Shown piece after piece: positions 24,907 through 34,385 of a stretch of 64,000 nt of DNA. Numbering within the stretch: the first letter of the stretch is position 1; each line of letters begins with the position of its first letter. A program made the position numbers and the translations under genes. The DNA lies in assembly GCA_949285935.1 (NCBI GenBank), contig CASEAH010000045.1, positions 1 to 64,000 of the forward strand, written 5' to 3'. The notes under the pieces are model-generated. The model made no database searches and was not told the origin of the DNA. It was given only the letters and a program-made list of their open reading frames with translations. The stretch is from an uncultured Oscillospiraceae bacterium. GTDB taxonomy: Bacteria > Bacillota > Clostridia > Oscillospirales > Ruminococcaceae.

Positions 24907-25398
24907 AGCGACCAACTCCTTTGGATATTCCGTTCCCCGATTTTTCTCCAACTACGCGCCGAAGCATGGCAGACTGTGTGGGAATCGGCTCTGATGCCTG
25001 CAAAGATTCCTCTCCGGTCGGAGGCGGGTTTTTGTTCAGGACAGCCTCTTTCCTTGCCGGGGAACGGATGGCCATAAAATGGCTTTGCCGCTGTCCGGAA
25101 CATGCCCCATGCAGGCATCCCCATGCCGCGCGTGTCTCCTATTATAATCTTCCCCGTGCCGGCGTACAAGATGGAAACAGGAGCCGGGTGGTGATGCAGA
25201 GGTGGGATGGAGTCATCATAAACATCCGCTGCCGATGGAATCAGCCTCTCCCGACAAGGAGAAAAGGCGGTACGGCGGGTACGGGCATAAAAAGCACACG
25301 GGGGTGAACCCTAAGATGTAAATCCTATGTGTTTCCCACATCTCATGGGAAGGAATGATCCGGCAACGGTGGTGCTGGGAAAGCCATCCAAAGTTTCA
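24907..25398. other. Gene-free interval before the secDF promoter
   Basis: No supported gene. Open frames across it have no ribosome binding site or recognisable motif. It contains the unplaced promoter of the divergent pentapeptide gene. Confidence 0.45.
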
Positions 25399-25427
25399 TT
25401 GACTTTCCTTTGGGGTTGTCCTATAAT
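25399..25427 (+). promoter_or_regulatory. Sigma-A promoter of the secDF operon
   Basis: TTGACT at 25399-25404, 17 bases, TATAAT at 25422-25427; near-consensus, 67 bases before secD. Confidence 0.85.
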
Positions 25428-25493
25428 GGGCACTATGAGCGCCTTGCTCCGGCTTTGTGGAGCGAGGTAGTCGAAAGCATTGGAGGACTATAC

Positions 25494-26885
25494 ATGAAAA
25501 GAGCGAAAAAATGGCCGTTCTTTGTAGTCGCCGGGCTGATTCTTGTGGCAGGATACTTTGTCTTTTTTGGACTCAGACTGCCTAATGGGGATCTGACCAA
25601 AACCTACATTAAGGGCGCCGGAGACATTCGCTGGGGCATCGATATCCGGGGCGGCGTGGACGCCACCTTTGTCCCCTCCGACGGATATGACGCCACAGAC
25701 TATGAAATGAGTTCCGCCGAATCGGTCATCAAGAACCGTCTGGTGACCCTGGGCATCACGGACTATGAGGTCTATACCGATTACGGCAGCGACCGGATCA
25801 TCGTCCGTTTCCCCTGGAAGGTGGGGGAGACTGATTTCAACCCTGAGCAGGCGGTCAAAGAGCTTGGCGATACCGCCATGCTGACCTTCCGTGAGGGCTC
25901 CGCTGTGGACGCCCAGGGCAACCCCACCGGAAAAATCGTTCTGGAAGGCAAGGACCTGGAAACAGCTCAGGCCGCTGTGATTGCCGATCAGCTCACCGGC
26001 AAGGAGCAGTATGTGGTGCAGTTCTCCCTCCATGAGGAAGGAGCCAAAAAGTTTGCCGAAGCCACCCAGAACAATATCGGGAAGGTCATCAGCATCTGGA
26101 TGGACAACACCCTGCTTTCCGCCCCTACTGTGGAAACGGCCATCACCGAAGGCAGCGGCTACATTGAGGGGAACTTTACCCGGGAAGAAGCCCTGGCTCT
26201 GGCCCAGAAAATCAACGGCGGCGCGTTGCCCTTCCAGCTTTCCACCGAGAACTACAGCACCATCTCTCCCACCCTGGGTCTGGGCGCCAAGGATGTGATG
26301 GTGACCGCCGGCCTGATTGCCTTTGTGCTGGTCTCCCTGTTTATGATCCTGTACTACCGCCTGCCCGGTCTTGTGGCTGTCTTTGCTTTGGTGGGCCAGG
26401 TAGTCTTTATGGTGGGCTCCGTTACCCGGGTGCTGCCCAATACCGCCTCCTTTACCCTGACCCTTCCCGGTATCGCAGGTATCATCCTGGGTATCGGCAT
26501 GGGTGTGGACGCCAACATTATTTCCGCTGAACGCATCCGGGAAGAGATCCGTTCCGGAAAAACCATTGACGGCGCGGTGAGCCTGGGCTTCCAGAGGGCT
26601 TTTTCCGCCATTCTGGACGGCAACGTTACCAACGTCATTGTGGCGGCGATTCTGATGGGTGCCTTTGGACCGCCGGACAGTATATTTGCCAAAATCTTTA
26701 ATACCTTGTTCTTCTTCTTCGGCGCTTCCACCGCCGGCGCCATTTACTCGTTTGGTTATACCCTTCTGATGGGCGTGGTGGCCAATATGATTATGGGCGT
26801 TTGGGCGTCCCGGATCATGCTTACCGCCGTGTCCCAGTTCAAGGTGTGCAGAAAGCCCTGGCTCTATGGAGGTGAAAGAGGATGA
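25494..26885 (+). CDS. secD: Protein translocase subunit SecD
   Basis: The 463-residue SecD aids late Sec-dependent export using the ion gradient. It has an N-terminal helix (about residues 8-25), the GIDIRGGVDATF segment, a large periplasmic domain and five C-terminal helices in the MMPL/RND style, with GIGMGVDANIISAERIREE as the conserved D4/TM4 block. ATG 25494 is preceded by TGGAGGA. The stop overlaps the start of secF (ATGA). SecD and SecF are separate genes here. Confidence 0.95.
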   Translation: MKRAKKWPFFVVAGLILVAGYFVFFGLRLPNGDLTKTYIKGAGDIRWGIDIRGGVDATFVPSDGYDATDYEMSSAESVIKNRLVTLGITDYEVYTDYGSDRIIVRFPWKVGETDFNPEQAVKELGDTAMLTFREGSAVDAQGNPTGKIVLEGKDLETAQAAVIADQLTGKEQYVVQFSLHEEGAKKFAEATQNNIGKVISIWMDNTLLSAPTVETAITEGSGYIEGNFTREEALALAQKINGGALPFQLSTENYSTISPTLGLGAKDVMVTAGLIAFVLVSLFMILYYRLPGLVAVFALVGQVVFMVGSVTRVLPNTASFTLTLPGIAGIILGIGMGVDANIISAERIREEIRSGKTIDGAVSLGFQRAFSAILDGNVTNVIVAAILMGAFGPPDSIFAKIFNTLFFFFGASTAGAIYSFGYTLLMGVVANMIMGVWASRIMLTAVSQFKVCRKPWLYGGERG

Positions 26886-27811
26886 AAATCGATTTTATCG
26901 GCAACAGAAAGTATTACTTCATCTTTTCTCTGGCGCTGGTGGTCCTCTGTGTCGTGTCCCTGGCAGTCTTTGGGGCAGAACTGGATATCCAGTTCAAAGG
27001 CGGCTCCATTGTGACCTATAACCACACCGGTCCTGTGGAATTGGCTCAGGTCCAGGCAGCGGTGGAGGAAATTACCGGCCAGCGGGTCAATGTTCAGTCA
27101 GGCAGCGACGCCGTTACCGGTCAGGAAAGCTTTACCGTTTCCCTGGCAGGCGCTCAGGGCATCGGGCCCGAGGTGCAGATGGAAATTGCCGCCAAGCTGC
27201 AGGAGCTGTTTCCGGACAGCGGAGTGGAGAGTGTTTCCATCAGCAATGTGGACGCCACCATCGGTCGGGAGTTTTTCCAGAAATCCATGGTGGCCATGAC
27301 CTTTGCCGCTTTGATGATCATTGTCTATATCGGCATCCGCTTCCGGAAGATCGGTGGATGGTCTGCCGGTGTCATGGGTGTGGTGGCCCTGCTCCACGAC
27401 GTTATGGTGGCCTTTACGGTCTTCATTCTCTTCCGTATCCCCATCAATGACAACTTTATTGCCGTGGTGCTGACCATCCTGGGATGCTCCATCAACGATA
27501 CCATCGTTATTTATGACCGTATCCGTGAGAATAAGCGTCTGGCCAGCAACAGCAAAGCCTCTCTGGCGGAGATCGTCAATCTGTCCATCAACCAGTCTCT
27601 GGGACGGTCGGTGAACACCACCCTGACCATCGTACTGTCCATGGTGGTAGTGGCGGCTATGGGCTTTGCTTATCAGATCGACACCATCATTACCTTTGCC
27701 TTCCCCCTGGTGGTCGGTATGATTTCCGGCTGCTACTCCTCCCTGTGCCTGAGCGGCCCGCTTTGGGTGATGTGGGAAGAGCGTAAGGCCAACAGAGGAG
27801 CCGCCCGTTGA
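26882..27811 (+). CDS. secF: Protein translocase subunit SecF
   Basis: The 309-residue partner of SecD. It has the first helix with FIGNRKYYFIFSLALV, the FKGGSIVTYN segment, and the conserved helix block GCSINDTIVIYDRIRE. It begins at an ATG overlapping the secD stop, with GGAGGTGAAAG upstream, and its own TGA overlaps the TTG start of the next gene, so the three genes are translationally coupled. Confidence 0.95.
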   Translation: MKIDFIGNRKYYFIFSLALVVLCVVSLAVFGAELDIQFKGGSIVTYNHTGPVELAQVQAAVEEITGQRVNVQSGSDAVTGQESFTVSLAGAQGIGPEVQMEIAAKLQELFPDSGVESVSISNVDATIGREFFQKSMVAMTFAALMIIVYIGIRFRKIGGWSAGVMGVVALLHDVMVAFTVFILFRIPINDNFIAVVLTILGCSINDTIVIYDRIRENKRLASNSKASLAEIVNLSINQSLGRSVNTTLTIVLSMVVVAAMGFAYQIDTIITFAFPLVVGMISGCYSSLCLSGPLWVMWEERKANRGAAR

Positions 27812-28590
27812 GGACGGGAATTTCCTCGGCCTGCTTCTATCCCATGATTACCGAGCAGGCCGTGGAGCGCCTTGTCAGGATGGGATGCTCCTGTATTGAG
27901 ATTTTTCTCAACTCCTTTTCCGAGATCCGGCCGGAGTTTATTGCCCCTATCCGGGACCTTCTGGCTGACGCCGGCATCGAAGTTACGTCCATTCATCCCT
28001 TTACCTCCGGATCGGAGGGCATGCTGTTCTTTTCCGATTATGACCGGCGCTTCCGCGATGGGGTGGAGCTGTATAAACGATATCTGGAGATCGCCCTGGA
28101 GCTGGGGGGGCGCTATGTGGTTTTTCATGGCGCCCATAAGATGGCAGGTCTGGACCGGGAATTTTATGCCAGCCGGTTTCACATTCTTCATGAAGAGGCA
28201 CGAAAAGCGGGAGGCATGATCCTCCACGAGAATGTGGAACGGAGCGTTTCCCGGGATCCCGAGCTTTTCCGGTATCTGAAGAAGCAGATTCCGGACGCGG
28301 GCTTTGTTTTGGATGTGAAGCAGGCGATCCGGGCCGAGGTCTCTCCTCTGGAGATGCTGGAAGCCATGTCAGGCAACTTGTGTCATGTCCATATCAGCGA
28401 CAACGCCCCCGGACACCCCTGTCTGGCTATTGGAGAGGGGACGATGGATCTGCCTGTTTTCCTTCGGGCGCTGAAGGATCGGGACTACAATGGCGCTCTG
28501 ATTCTGGAACTGTACAGCTCCAATTACCGGGAAGAAGGGGAACTGACCAAATCTCTGGAAATCCTGAACGGCCTTCTGGCACAGATATAA
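27808..28590 (+). CDS. TIM-barrel sugar phosphate isomerase/epimerase-like protein
   Basis: A 260-residue protein of the AP_endonuc_2/xylose isomerase-like TIM-barrel family. Metal-ligand candidates are in VVFHGAHK, MILHENVE (Glu), FVLDVKQA (Asp), CHVHISDN and LILELYS (final Glu). The start is TTG 27808, whose T-T-G-A overlaps the secF stop; GAGGAG lies 7 bases before it. Members act on sugar phosphates, inosose or hydroxypyruvate, so the substrate is open. Its coupling to secDF is unexplained by function. A terminator follows. Confidence 0.85.
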   Translation: MRTGISSACFYPMITEQAVERLVRMGCSCIEIFLNSFSEIRPEFIAPIRDLLADAGIEVTSIHPFTSGSEGMLFFSDYDRRFRDGVELYKRYLEIALELGGRYVVFHGAHKMAGLDREFYASRFHILHEEARKAGGMILHENVERSVSRDPELFRYLKKQIPDAGFVLDVKQAIRAEVSPLEMLEAMSGNLCHVHISDNAPGHPCLAIGEGTMDLPVFLRALKDRDYNGALILELYSSNYREEGELTKSLEILNGLLAQI

Positions 28591-28598
28591 AAATTTTG

Positions 28599-28640
28599 GC
28601 AGGCCCCTGCGGTATAAGAGCCGTGGGGGCCTGTTCTGTT
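28599..28640 (+). terminator. Terminator of the secDF operon
   Basis: GCAGGCCCCTGCGG and CCGTGGGGGCCTG pair with one bulge around TATAAGAG, followed by TTCTGTTTG. The T-run is interrupted. Confidence 0.7.
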
Positions 28641-28809
28641 TGCGGCCGCTGACAGACCTCCGCTGTTGTCCATGATTTCAGCAGTCTTTCTGGGTCGGGC
28701 CCAATCGGGAAACATGCCGGAAAGCAGCATATGGAGCAATGGAGAATGTACAGGTCCTGTTTGGATCGGCATCTGCAAAAGAAGAAAGCCTGTCCCACAA
28801 AAACCATGC
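28641..28809. other. Gene-free leader region of nrdR
   Basis: No supported gene between the secDF terminator and the nrdR promoter. Confidence 0.5.
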
Positions 28810-28838
28810 TTGTGCCAAATGGTATTTTTTGCTATGAT
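28810..28838 (+). promoter_or_regulatory. Sigma-A promoter of nrdR
   Basis: TTGTGC at 28810-28815, 17 bases, TATGAT at 28833-28838, 54 bases before nrdR. Confidence 0.65.
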
Positions 28839-28892
28839 AGAAATATCCCAATACCCCATTTGGGAGGCATCCCCGAAAGAGAGGTGTACAGG

Positions 28893-29357
28893 ATGAAATG
28901 TCCTTTTTGCGGTTATACGGAAAGCAAAGTGATCGATACCCGCCCCACAGATGAAGGCGAGCGGATCCGGAGGCGGCGGGAGTGTCTGAAATGTGAAAAA
29001 AGATTTACCACCTACGAGATGATTGAGACGACGCCTTTGATGGTGATCAAGAAAGATGGATCCCGGGAGGCCTTTTGCCGTGACAAACTCCTCAGCGGCA
29101 TGATCAAGTCCTGCGAAAAACGCCCTGTGAGTCTCTCCGAGCTGGAAGAAGCAGTGACGGATATTGAAACCACCCTCCAAAACCGTATGGAGCGGGAAGT
29201 CCCTTCCGCCCAGGTGGGAGAGCTGTGTATGGAAAAGCTGAAAACCATCGATCAGGTGGCCTATGTACGCTTTGCTTCTGTCTACCGCCAGTTTCAGGAT
29301 ATCAATTCCTTTCTGGCGGAACTGAAAAATATTCTGGAACAGGAAAAAAAATCATAA
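28893..29357 (+). CDS. nrdR: Transcriptional repressor NrdR
   Basis: A 154-residue repressor of ribonucleotide reductase genes. The zinc ribbon is complete: MKCPFCGY (Cys3, Cys6) and CLKC (Cys31, Cys34), with the DNA-contact arginines RRRREC between. An ATP-cone follows ([20 protein letters not shown]), which senses ATP/dATP. Full family length. ATG 28893 is chosen because the zinc ribbon starts there and AGAGAGG lies upstream. No nrd genes are in this window; the targets lie elsewhere. Confidence 0.96.
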   Translation: MKCPFCGYTESKVIDTRPTDEGERIRRRRECLKCEKRFTTYEMIETTPLMVIKKDGSREAFCRDKLLSGMIKSCEKRPVSLSELEEAVTDIETTLQNRMEREVPSAQVGELCMEKLKTIDQVAYVRFASVYRQFQDINSFLAELKNILEQEKKS

Positions 29358-29625
29358 AGTTTCCCCGGTCGGCTATTGCTGCCCGGGGTTTCTGTAAAAA
29401 CGAATGAAATATTAAAATTCTATAAAGAATAAAACAGTGTGTAGTGAGGCTGACTAAATTATTGGGAAGTTTCTTATATAATGTGCGCATGGCTAATAAA
29501 AGAGTGGAGTAGTATAATTTTTACTAAGTTTTCTGTACAAAATGGGAAAAGGTTGCACCAAAGCGGATTTTTGCCCAGGTGATAACCGGGATGCCGTTTA
29601 GGCCATAGGAAGGACGGTGAACAAC
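29358..29625. other. Leader of the V-ATPase operon
   Basis: No gene. TATAAT at 29477-29482 may be the -10 of the ATPase operon promoter, but I see no matching -35 at 16-18 bases. Confidence 0.4.
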
Positions 29626-29940
29626 ATGACGGAGATTGTAGCCAGGATCAAGGAAGCGGAAGCTCAGGCGGCGGAGATCCGGCGCCTGGCCCAGCAAAGC
29701 GCCAAGGAAGCGGAGGCTGAAGCCCATCGGCAGGGCCGCGAAGCGGTGGCGCAGGCCAAGGAGCAGGCAGCCAGAGAGGCTGCCCAGCTGGTGGACCGTG
29801 CCCGGCAGGAGGCAGAGGCTCTGGTGGCGCAGCGGTGCGCCCAGGCGGATGAGAAAAACCGGACGCTGGAAAAGGAGGCTTCCTCCAAAATCGATCAGGC
29901 TGCGGCACTGATTGTTGAGAGGATCGTGGGAACCAAATGA
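29626..29940 (+). CDS. V-type ATPase peripheral-stalk subunit G/H
   Basis: A 104-residue, almost wholly charged, Ala/Glu/Arg-rich coiled coil (IVARIKEAEAQAAEIRRLAQ and similar heptads), typical of the G/H subunit that pairs with subunit E to form the peripheral stalk. No membrane segment. ATG 29626 is assumed; GTG 29617 is also possible. Its stop overlaps the subunit I start (ATGA), which supports the assignment. Confidence 0.85.
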   Translation: MTEIVARIKEAEAQAAEIRRLAQQSAKEAEAEAHRQGREAVAQAKEQAAREAAQLVDRARQEAEALVAQRCAQADEKNRTLEKEASSKIDQAAALIVERIVGTK

Positions 29941-31883
29941 TTGAAAAAATGGAAAAACTCTTTCTGTACGGCCTTTCCGCCGACAATGAGCGTCTCCTTT
30001 CCGATTTGATGCAGGTGGGATGCGCGGAGATTGTGGAGCCGGAAACTTTGGCTGGGCAGGAAGAAATCGCAGAGGAATTATCCCGCCGTATCTCGGATCT
30101 TTATAATTTTGAACAGCTTCAGAGCCGCCTGGGAGCAGCGATTGGAATCCTTGCCCCCTATACCCCCAAGAAAAAGCTGCTGGACCGGCGGCCTCAGATG
30201 GACTACCACAGGTTGGCGGACGCGGCCGGGCAGGAGCGGGCTCTGGAAATTTGTGCCCGGGTCGAGGAGATCCAGAAGGAGATCGGCCGGTGTCAAAGCG
30301 ATATCGGCAGGACAGAATTTCTGATTTCCTCCCTGATGCCCTGGAAGGACCTCGACATCCCGCTGGACGAGCGGAGCACCCATGACAGCGAAATCTTTCT
30401 TCTGATGCTTCCCTTGTCTGCGGCGCCGGAAGAACTTACCGGCGGGGAGGAGAGCATCCGGGCGGTAGTTCAGGAGATATCCCGGGATACCGAGCAGATT
30501 TACGCGGCAGCGGTTTGCCACAAATCCCAGACTGGAGAATTCTGGGACAGGATGCGGTCCGCAGGGGGTGTGAAGGTCGAGTTTGACAAGCTGACCGGCA
30601 CCGTGGCGGAGAATATGGCGGCCGCACGGCGGGAACTGGAACGGCTGGAAACGGAGCTGGCCCGGTATAAGGACAGTCTCAAGGAAACAGCCGGGGATAT
30701 CCTGGTCCTGCAGGAGACTTACGATGCGTGCCAGATGGCCATGGAACGGGCCAGGGCAGCGGGGAGGATGCTGCATACTGCGGAGACCTCGCTGCTGACG
30801 GCCTGGGTCCCCCAACGGCAGAAAGCACGTGTGGAGCGGGTGCTGGAAAAGTACCAGTGCTTCTATGAGTTTTCTCCTCCCGGGCCGGAAGAGGAGCCGC
30901 CGGTACTGCTGAAAAACAACAAACTGGTGGAGCCCTTTGAAGCGGTCACCGAGATGTACTCCATGCCGGCCCCCGGCAGTTTGGACCCCAACCCGGTGAT
31001 GGCGCCCTACTTCTTCCTGTTCTTTGGCATGATGCTCTCCGACGCGGGATACGGATTGATCCTGACTGTGGTAGGACTGCTGGGTGCCAAACTTCTGGAC
31101 TGCGGAGCAGGGATGAAAAAGCTGCTGAAAATGCTGGGATATTGCGGTATTTCCACCGTTTTCTGGGGCGCTTTATACGGAAGCTGGTTCGGAGACGCCA
31201 TTCCGAGGGTGGCCAGTGTCTTCTTTGGGGCGGACGTCAAGGTCCCCATGCTCATCGATCCACTGACCGATCCCATGTCGGTCCTGATCCTTTCTTTCAT
31301 TTTCGGATACCTCCACATTATGACGGGCCTGGTTCTCAAGGCCTATCTCATGATCCGCAGAGGGCACCCGCTGGACGCCTTCTTTGATGTGGGACTGTGG
31401 ATGCTGATCCTTATCGGACTGCCGCTGCTGCTGGCCGGAGGGCTGGCAGCCCAGATCGGCCAGTATCTGGCCATCGGCGGAGCCGTGGGACTGGTCCTTA
31501 CCCAGGGTCGGGACAAGAAAAACCCGCTGCTCAAGGCTGCGTCCGGTGTACTGAGCCTGTATGACATTACAGGATATTTTTCGGATCTTCTCTCCTATTC
31601 CCGCATCATGGCCCTTGGTCTTGCCACCGGCGTTATCGGTCAGGTGGTAAATACCATGGGTACCCTGCCGGGACGGAATATTTTCGGCGCACTGCTGTTT
31701 GTGGTGGTGTTCGCCGGGGGGCATGTGCTCAACCTGGGCATTAACGCCCTGGGCTCTTATGTACACAGCTCCCGGCTGCAGTATGTGGAGTTTTTCGGCA
31801 AGTTCTTTGAGGGCGGCGGGCAGCCGTTCCGCCCCCTCAGAGCCGACACAAAATATGTTTATATTAAGCAGGAGGAACAATAA
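29937..31883 (+). CDS. ntpI: V-type ATP synthase subunit I
   Basis: The 648-residue membrane stator subunit. The N-terminal half (about residues 1-310) is a coiled-coil cytoplasmic arm; the C-terminal half has seven to eight helices beginning near PNPVMAPYFFLFFGMMLSDAGYG, with SYSRIMALGLATGVIGQVVN carrying the arginine that lines the ion path. Full length for the family. It starts on the stop of the G/H gene and is followed one base later by the proteolipid gene. Confidence 0.95.
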   Translation: MIEKMEKLFLYGLSADNERLLSDLMQVGCAEIVEPETLAGQEEIAEELSRRISDLYNFEQLQSRLGAAIGILAPYTPKKKLLDRRPQMDYHRLADAAGQERALEICARVEEIQKEIGRCQSDIGRTEFLISSLMPWKDLDIPLDERSTHDSEIFLLMLPLSAAPEELTGGEESIRAVVQEISRDTEQIYAAAVCHKSQTGEFWDRMRSAGGVKVEFDKLTGTVAENMAAARRELERLETELARYKDSLKETAGDILVLQETYDACQMAMERARAAGRMLHTAETSLLTAWVPQRQKARVERVLEKYQCFYEFSPPGPEEEPPVLLKNNKLVEPFEAVTEMYSMPAPGSLDPNPVMAPYFFLFFGMMLSDAGYGLILTVVGLLGAKLLDCGAGMKKLLKMLGYCGISTVFWGALYGSWFGDAIPRVASVFFGADVKVPMLIDPLTDPMSVLILSFIFGYLHIMTGLVLKAYLMIRRGHPLDAFFDVGLWMLILIGLPLLLAGGLAAQIGQYLAIGGAVGLVLTQGRDKKNPLLKAASGVLSLYDITGYFSDLLSYSRIMALGLATGVIGQVVNTMGTLPGRNIFGALLFVVVFAGGHVLNLGINALGSYVHSSRLQYVEFFGKFFEGGGQPFRPLRADTKYVYIKQEEQ

Positions 31884-31884
31884 T

Positions 31885-32370
31885 ATGGAACTGATCACAA
31901 ATTTCGGCGGAACTTTCCTTGCATACCTGGGCGTTGCTTTTGCGGTTATCTTTTCCGGTATGGGTTCATCCAAGGGCGTGGGCATCGTAGGTGAGGCCAT
32001 GTCCGGCGTCATTGTGGAAGATCCCGGTAAATTTGGTCAGCTGCTGGTTCTGCAGGCTCTGCCCGCCACCCAGGGCATTTACGGCTTCGTCGTGGGCTTT
32101 ATGGTGATGGTGCAGACTGGTATGCTCAACGGGACCATCGGCCAGCTGTCTCTGGGAACCGGCGCCTACATCTTTGCGTCCTGCTGCCCCATCGCCTTTG
32201 TGGGCCTGGTGTCCGGCGTGCGTCAGGGCCGTGTGGCCGCTGCCGGCGTCAACATCGTCGCAAAGCGTCCTGAGGAAGTTTCCAAGGCCATGGTTGCCGC
32301 CGCAATGGTGGAAACCTACGCCATTCTGTCCCTGCTGATCTCCCTGCTGCTGGTAATGAACATTAAGTGA
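31885..32370 (+). CDS. ntpK: V-type ATP synthase proteolipid subunit K
   Basis: A 161-residue, four-helix c-subunit that forms the rotor ring. Glu143 in AMVETYAIL is the ion-carrying carboxylate. LPATQGIYGF (Leu59, Thr62, Gln63, Tyr66) and Gln114 in GVRQGRVAAA match in order and spacing the Na+-binding residues Leu61, Thr64, Gln65, Tyr68, Gln110 and Glu139 described for Enterococcus hirae NtpK, so Na+ coupling is predicted. The second hairpin carries the glutamate; the first has Gln at that place, as in E. hirae. ATG 31885 has GGAGGA upstream. Confidence 0.95.
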   Translation: MELITNFGGTFLAYLGVAFAVIFSGMGSSKGVGIVGEAMSGVIVEDPGKFGQLLVLQALPATQGIYGFVVGFMVMVQTGMLNGTIGQLSLGTGAYIFASCCPIAFVGLVSGVRQGRVAAAGVNIVAKRPEEVSKAMVAAAMVETYAILSLLISLLLVMNIK

Positions 32371-32411
32371 TCGGCCCCCATTATCAAAAGCAGAGAGGTG
32401 ACGCTCCCATC

Positions 32412-33008
32412 ATGAATGATATTTCTTCCATCCTCAGCAAAATTTCTGACGACGCCCGGGAGTATGAACGCAAACTGCGGGAATCCTCCCAGGCCGAAGT
32501 CAGCCGGATCGAAGCTGACTATCAGCGGCAGGCTCAGGCAGAAAGGGAGGGGATCCTGGCCGAGGCCAGAGCACAGGCGGAAGCCCTGAACCAGAGGGCC
32601 CTGTCCCAGGCGGGCATTGAGGAGCGCAACCGCCGCCTCACCGCCCGGCGGGGCGTTATTGACGCCGTCTTTTCCCGCAGCCTGGAACTCCTTCGCGGAC
32701 TCCCGAAAGAGAAGCTGATGGACCTTTACGCCTCGCAGGCCGTCCGGTATGTCACCGCAGACGCGGCCCTGATCCTCTGCCCCCGGGACAGAGATGACAT
32801 GGGACGGGAACTGGCGGAAAAGATCACCGGTCTCTGCCGGCAGGCAGGCAAAAACTTTTCCGTTACCCTGGCGGAGGAAGCAGGAAGCTTCCTGGGAGGC
32901 TTTGTCCTGCGGCAGGGCAGCATTGAGACCAACTGCACCTTTGAAGTTTTGAGCATGAGCGCCAAGGAAGAGCTGGAGGCCCGGGTAGCCGAGATCCTCT
33001 TTTCCTGA
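32412..33008 (+). CDS. ntpE: V-type ATP synthase subunit E
   Basis: A 198-residue peripheral-stalk subunit: an N-terminal coiled coil of about 75 residues (YERKLRESSQAEVSRIEADY) and a globular C-terminal domain with GSFLGGFVLRQGSIETNCTF, the family signature. Two start candidates are in frame; ATG 32412 begins a typical MNDISSILSKI. It lies between subunits K and C, the usual order. Confidence 0.92.
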   Translation: MNDISSILSKISDDAREYERKLRESSQAEVSRIEADYQRQAQAEREGILAEARAQAEALNQRALSQAGIEERNRRLTARRGVIDAVFSRSLELLRGLPKEKLMDLYASQAVRYVTADAALILCPRDRDDMGRELAEKITGLCRQAGKNFSVTLAEEAGSFLGGFVLRQGSIETNCTFEVLSMSAKEELEARVAEILFS

Positions 33009-33040
33009 TCGGATGGCCAAAAACGAGAGGAGGTGCGGCT

Positions 33041-34045
33041 TTGGCCAAAACACACTATAAGGATACCGATTATCTCCATGCCACGGCCCGGGTGCGTACC
33101 ATGGAAAATTCCCTGGTGACCCAGAAGGATTTCCGGAAAATGGTCGATGCCAAAAACGCCCAGGAAGCCTACAAGGTGGTGGCCGATACGGCTCTGTGCC
33201 AGGGCTTTGGGCTGGCGGATTATGAGCAGGCTCTGAACCGGAACCTGCTGGAGGCTTACCGGCTTGTGGAAAGCATCGCGCCGGACAAAGGCGTGGTGGA
33301 AATTTTCCGGTACAAATATGACGGGCATAATCTGAAAACCCTTGTGAAAGAAAAGAAAGCTCCGGGAAAAGGAGAGGAACTTCTCAGCCCTCTGGGGAAC
33401 GTCTCCCCGGAGACGGCGCGGCAGGAGCTGGAAAGCGGCCGCTTTGAGAAAATCGCCCCCCCTTTGGGCGCCGCTGCGCTGGAGGCTTTGGAAGCCCTGG
33501 CCCATACCGGCGACCCGCAGCTGGTGGACCTGTATTTGGATAAAGCGGTCCTGGCTGCCATGACGGACCGGGCCCGTGAGTTCGGCAATCCCTTTGTCAG
33601 CGGTTTTGTGGCGGCGCAGGTGGATATTGCCAACATCCGTACTGCGGTGCGGATGCTGCGGATGAAAAAGGATGCCGCTTCCCTGCGGCGTATTCTGGCG
33701 GAAGGCGGCAGGCTGGATCCTGCCCGGCTGGCGGACGCCTATATCCGGGGAATGGACGATCTTCTGGCCTGTATCGCGGCCTTGGACTGCGGCAGCCAGC
33801 TGGAGCCGGCTTTTGAGGGCCTGAAGACAGGCGGGCCGCTTACGCTGTTTGAGAAGCTGTGCGACAACTACGTCACCTCTTTGCTGGACCGAGTCAAAAT
33901 GGTCCCCTTTGGGGTGGAGCCGCTGGTAGCCTATCTGCACGCCAAGGAAGGAGAAACCAAGGCGGCCCGGATCGTTTTGGCATCCAAGTTGGCCGGAGTG
34001 CCGGCGCAGCAGATCACAGAAAGGTTGCGTGAGACCTATGCGTAG
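33041..34045 (+). CDS. ntpC: V-type ATP synthase subunit C
   Basis: A 334-residue subunit C/AC39-type protein that links the rotor ring to the central stalk. It is mainly helical: YLHATARVRTMENSLVTQKDF at the start, then VVEIFRYKYDGHNLKTLVKEK and AAQVDIANIRTAVRMLRM, typical of the family. The start is TTG 33041 after GAGAGGAGG. Its end overlaps the subunit F start by 8 bases. Confidence 0.93.
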   Translation: MAKTHYKDTDYLHATARVRTMENSLVTQKDFRKMVDAKNAQEAYKVVADTALCQGFGLADYEQALNRNLLEAYRLVESIAPDKGVVEIFRYKYDGHNLKTLVKEKKAPGKGEELLSPLGNVSPETARQELESGRFEKIAPPLGAAALEALEALAHTGDPQLVDLYLDKAVLAAMTDRAREFGNPFVSGFVAAQVDIANIRTAVRMLRMKKDAASLRRILAEGGRLDPARLADAYIRGMDDLLACIAALDCGSQLEPAFEGLKTGGPLTLFEKLCDNYVTSLLDRVKMVPFGVEPLVAYLHAKEGETKAARIVLASKLAGVPAQQITERLRETYA

Positions 34046-34361
34046 CAAGATCGCCGTGGTGGGGGAGAAGGAAAGTGTCCTGGGGTTTAAGGCGGTAGGC
34101 TTTGATGTTCGGGAGACATCTACCCCCCAGCAGACCGAGGAAGCCATCCATGCCCTGGCCGCCGAGAACTGCGGCATTATCTTCATTACCGAGCAGGCCA
34201 TGGCGCCGGTGCTGCATGTGCTGGATCAATATAAAGATCACCAGACCCCCGCCATTATCCCTATTCCGGGGCGGGAAGGTTCCCTGGGCATGGGTCTGAC
34301 CAGTGTAAAAAAGAGCGTGGAACGCGCAGTGGGCGCGGACATTCTGTTTAAAGACGAATAA
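34038..34361 (+). CDS. ntpF: V-type ATP synthase subunit F
   Basis: A 107-residue central-stalk subunit with the family start SKIAVVGEKESVLGFKAVGFDV, the IIFITEQ block and the PIPGREGSLGMGL C-terminal region. GTG 34029 is an alternative start with better ribosome binding site spacing (AAAGG at 34019-34023). It overlaps subunit C and precedes subunit A. Confidence 0.93.
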   Translation: MRSKIAVVGEKESVLGFKAVGFDVRETSTPQQTEEAIHALAAENCGIIFITEQAMAPVLHVLDQYKDHQTPAIIPIPGREGSLGMGLTSVKKSVERAVGADILFKDE

Positions 34362-34385
34362 TAGATAATAGGTAGGTGAAATAGA

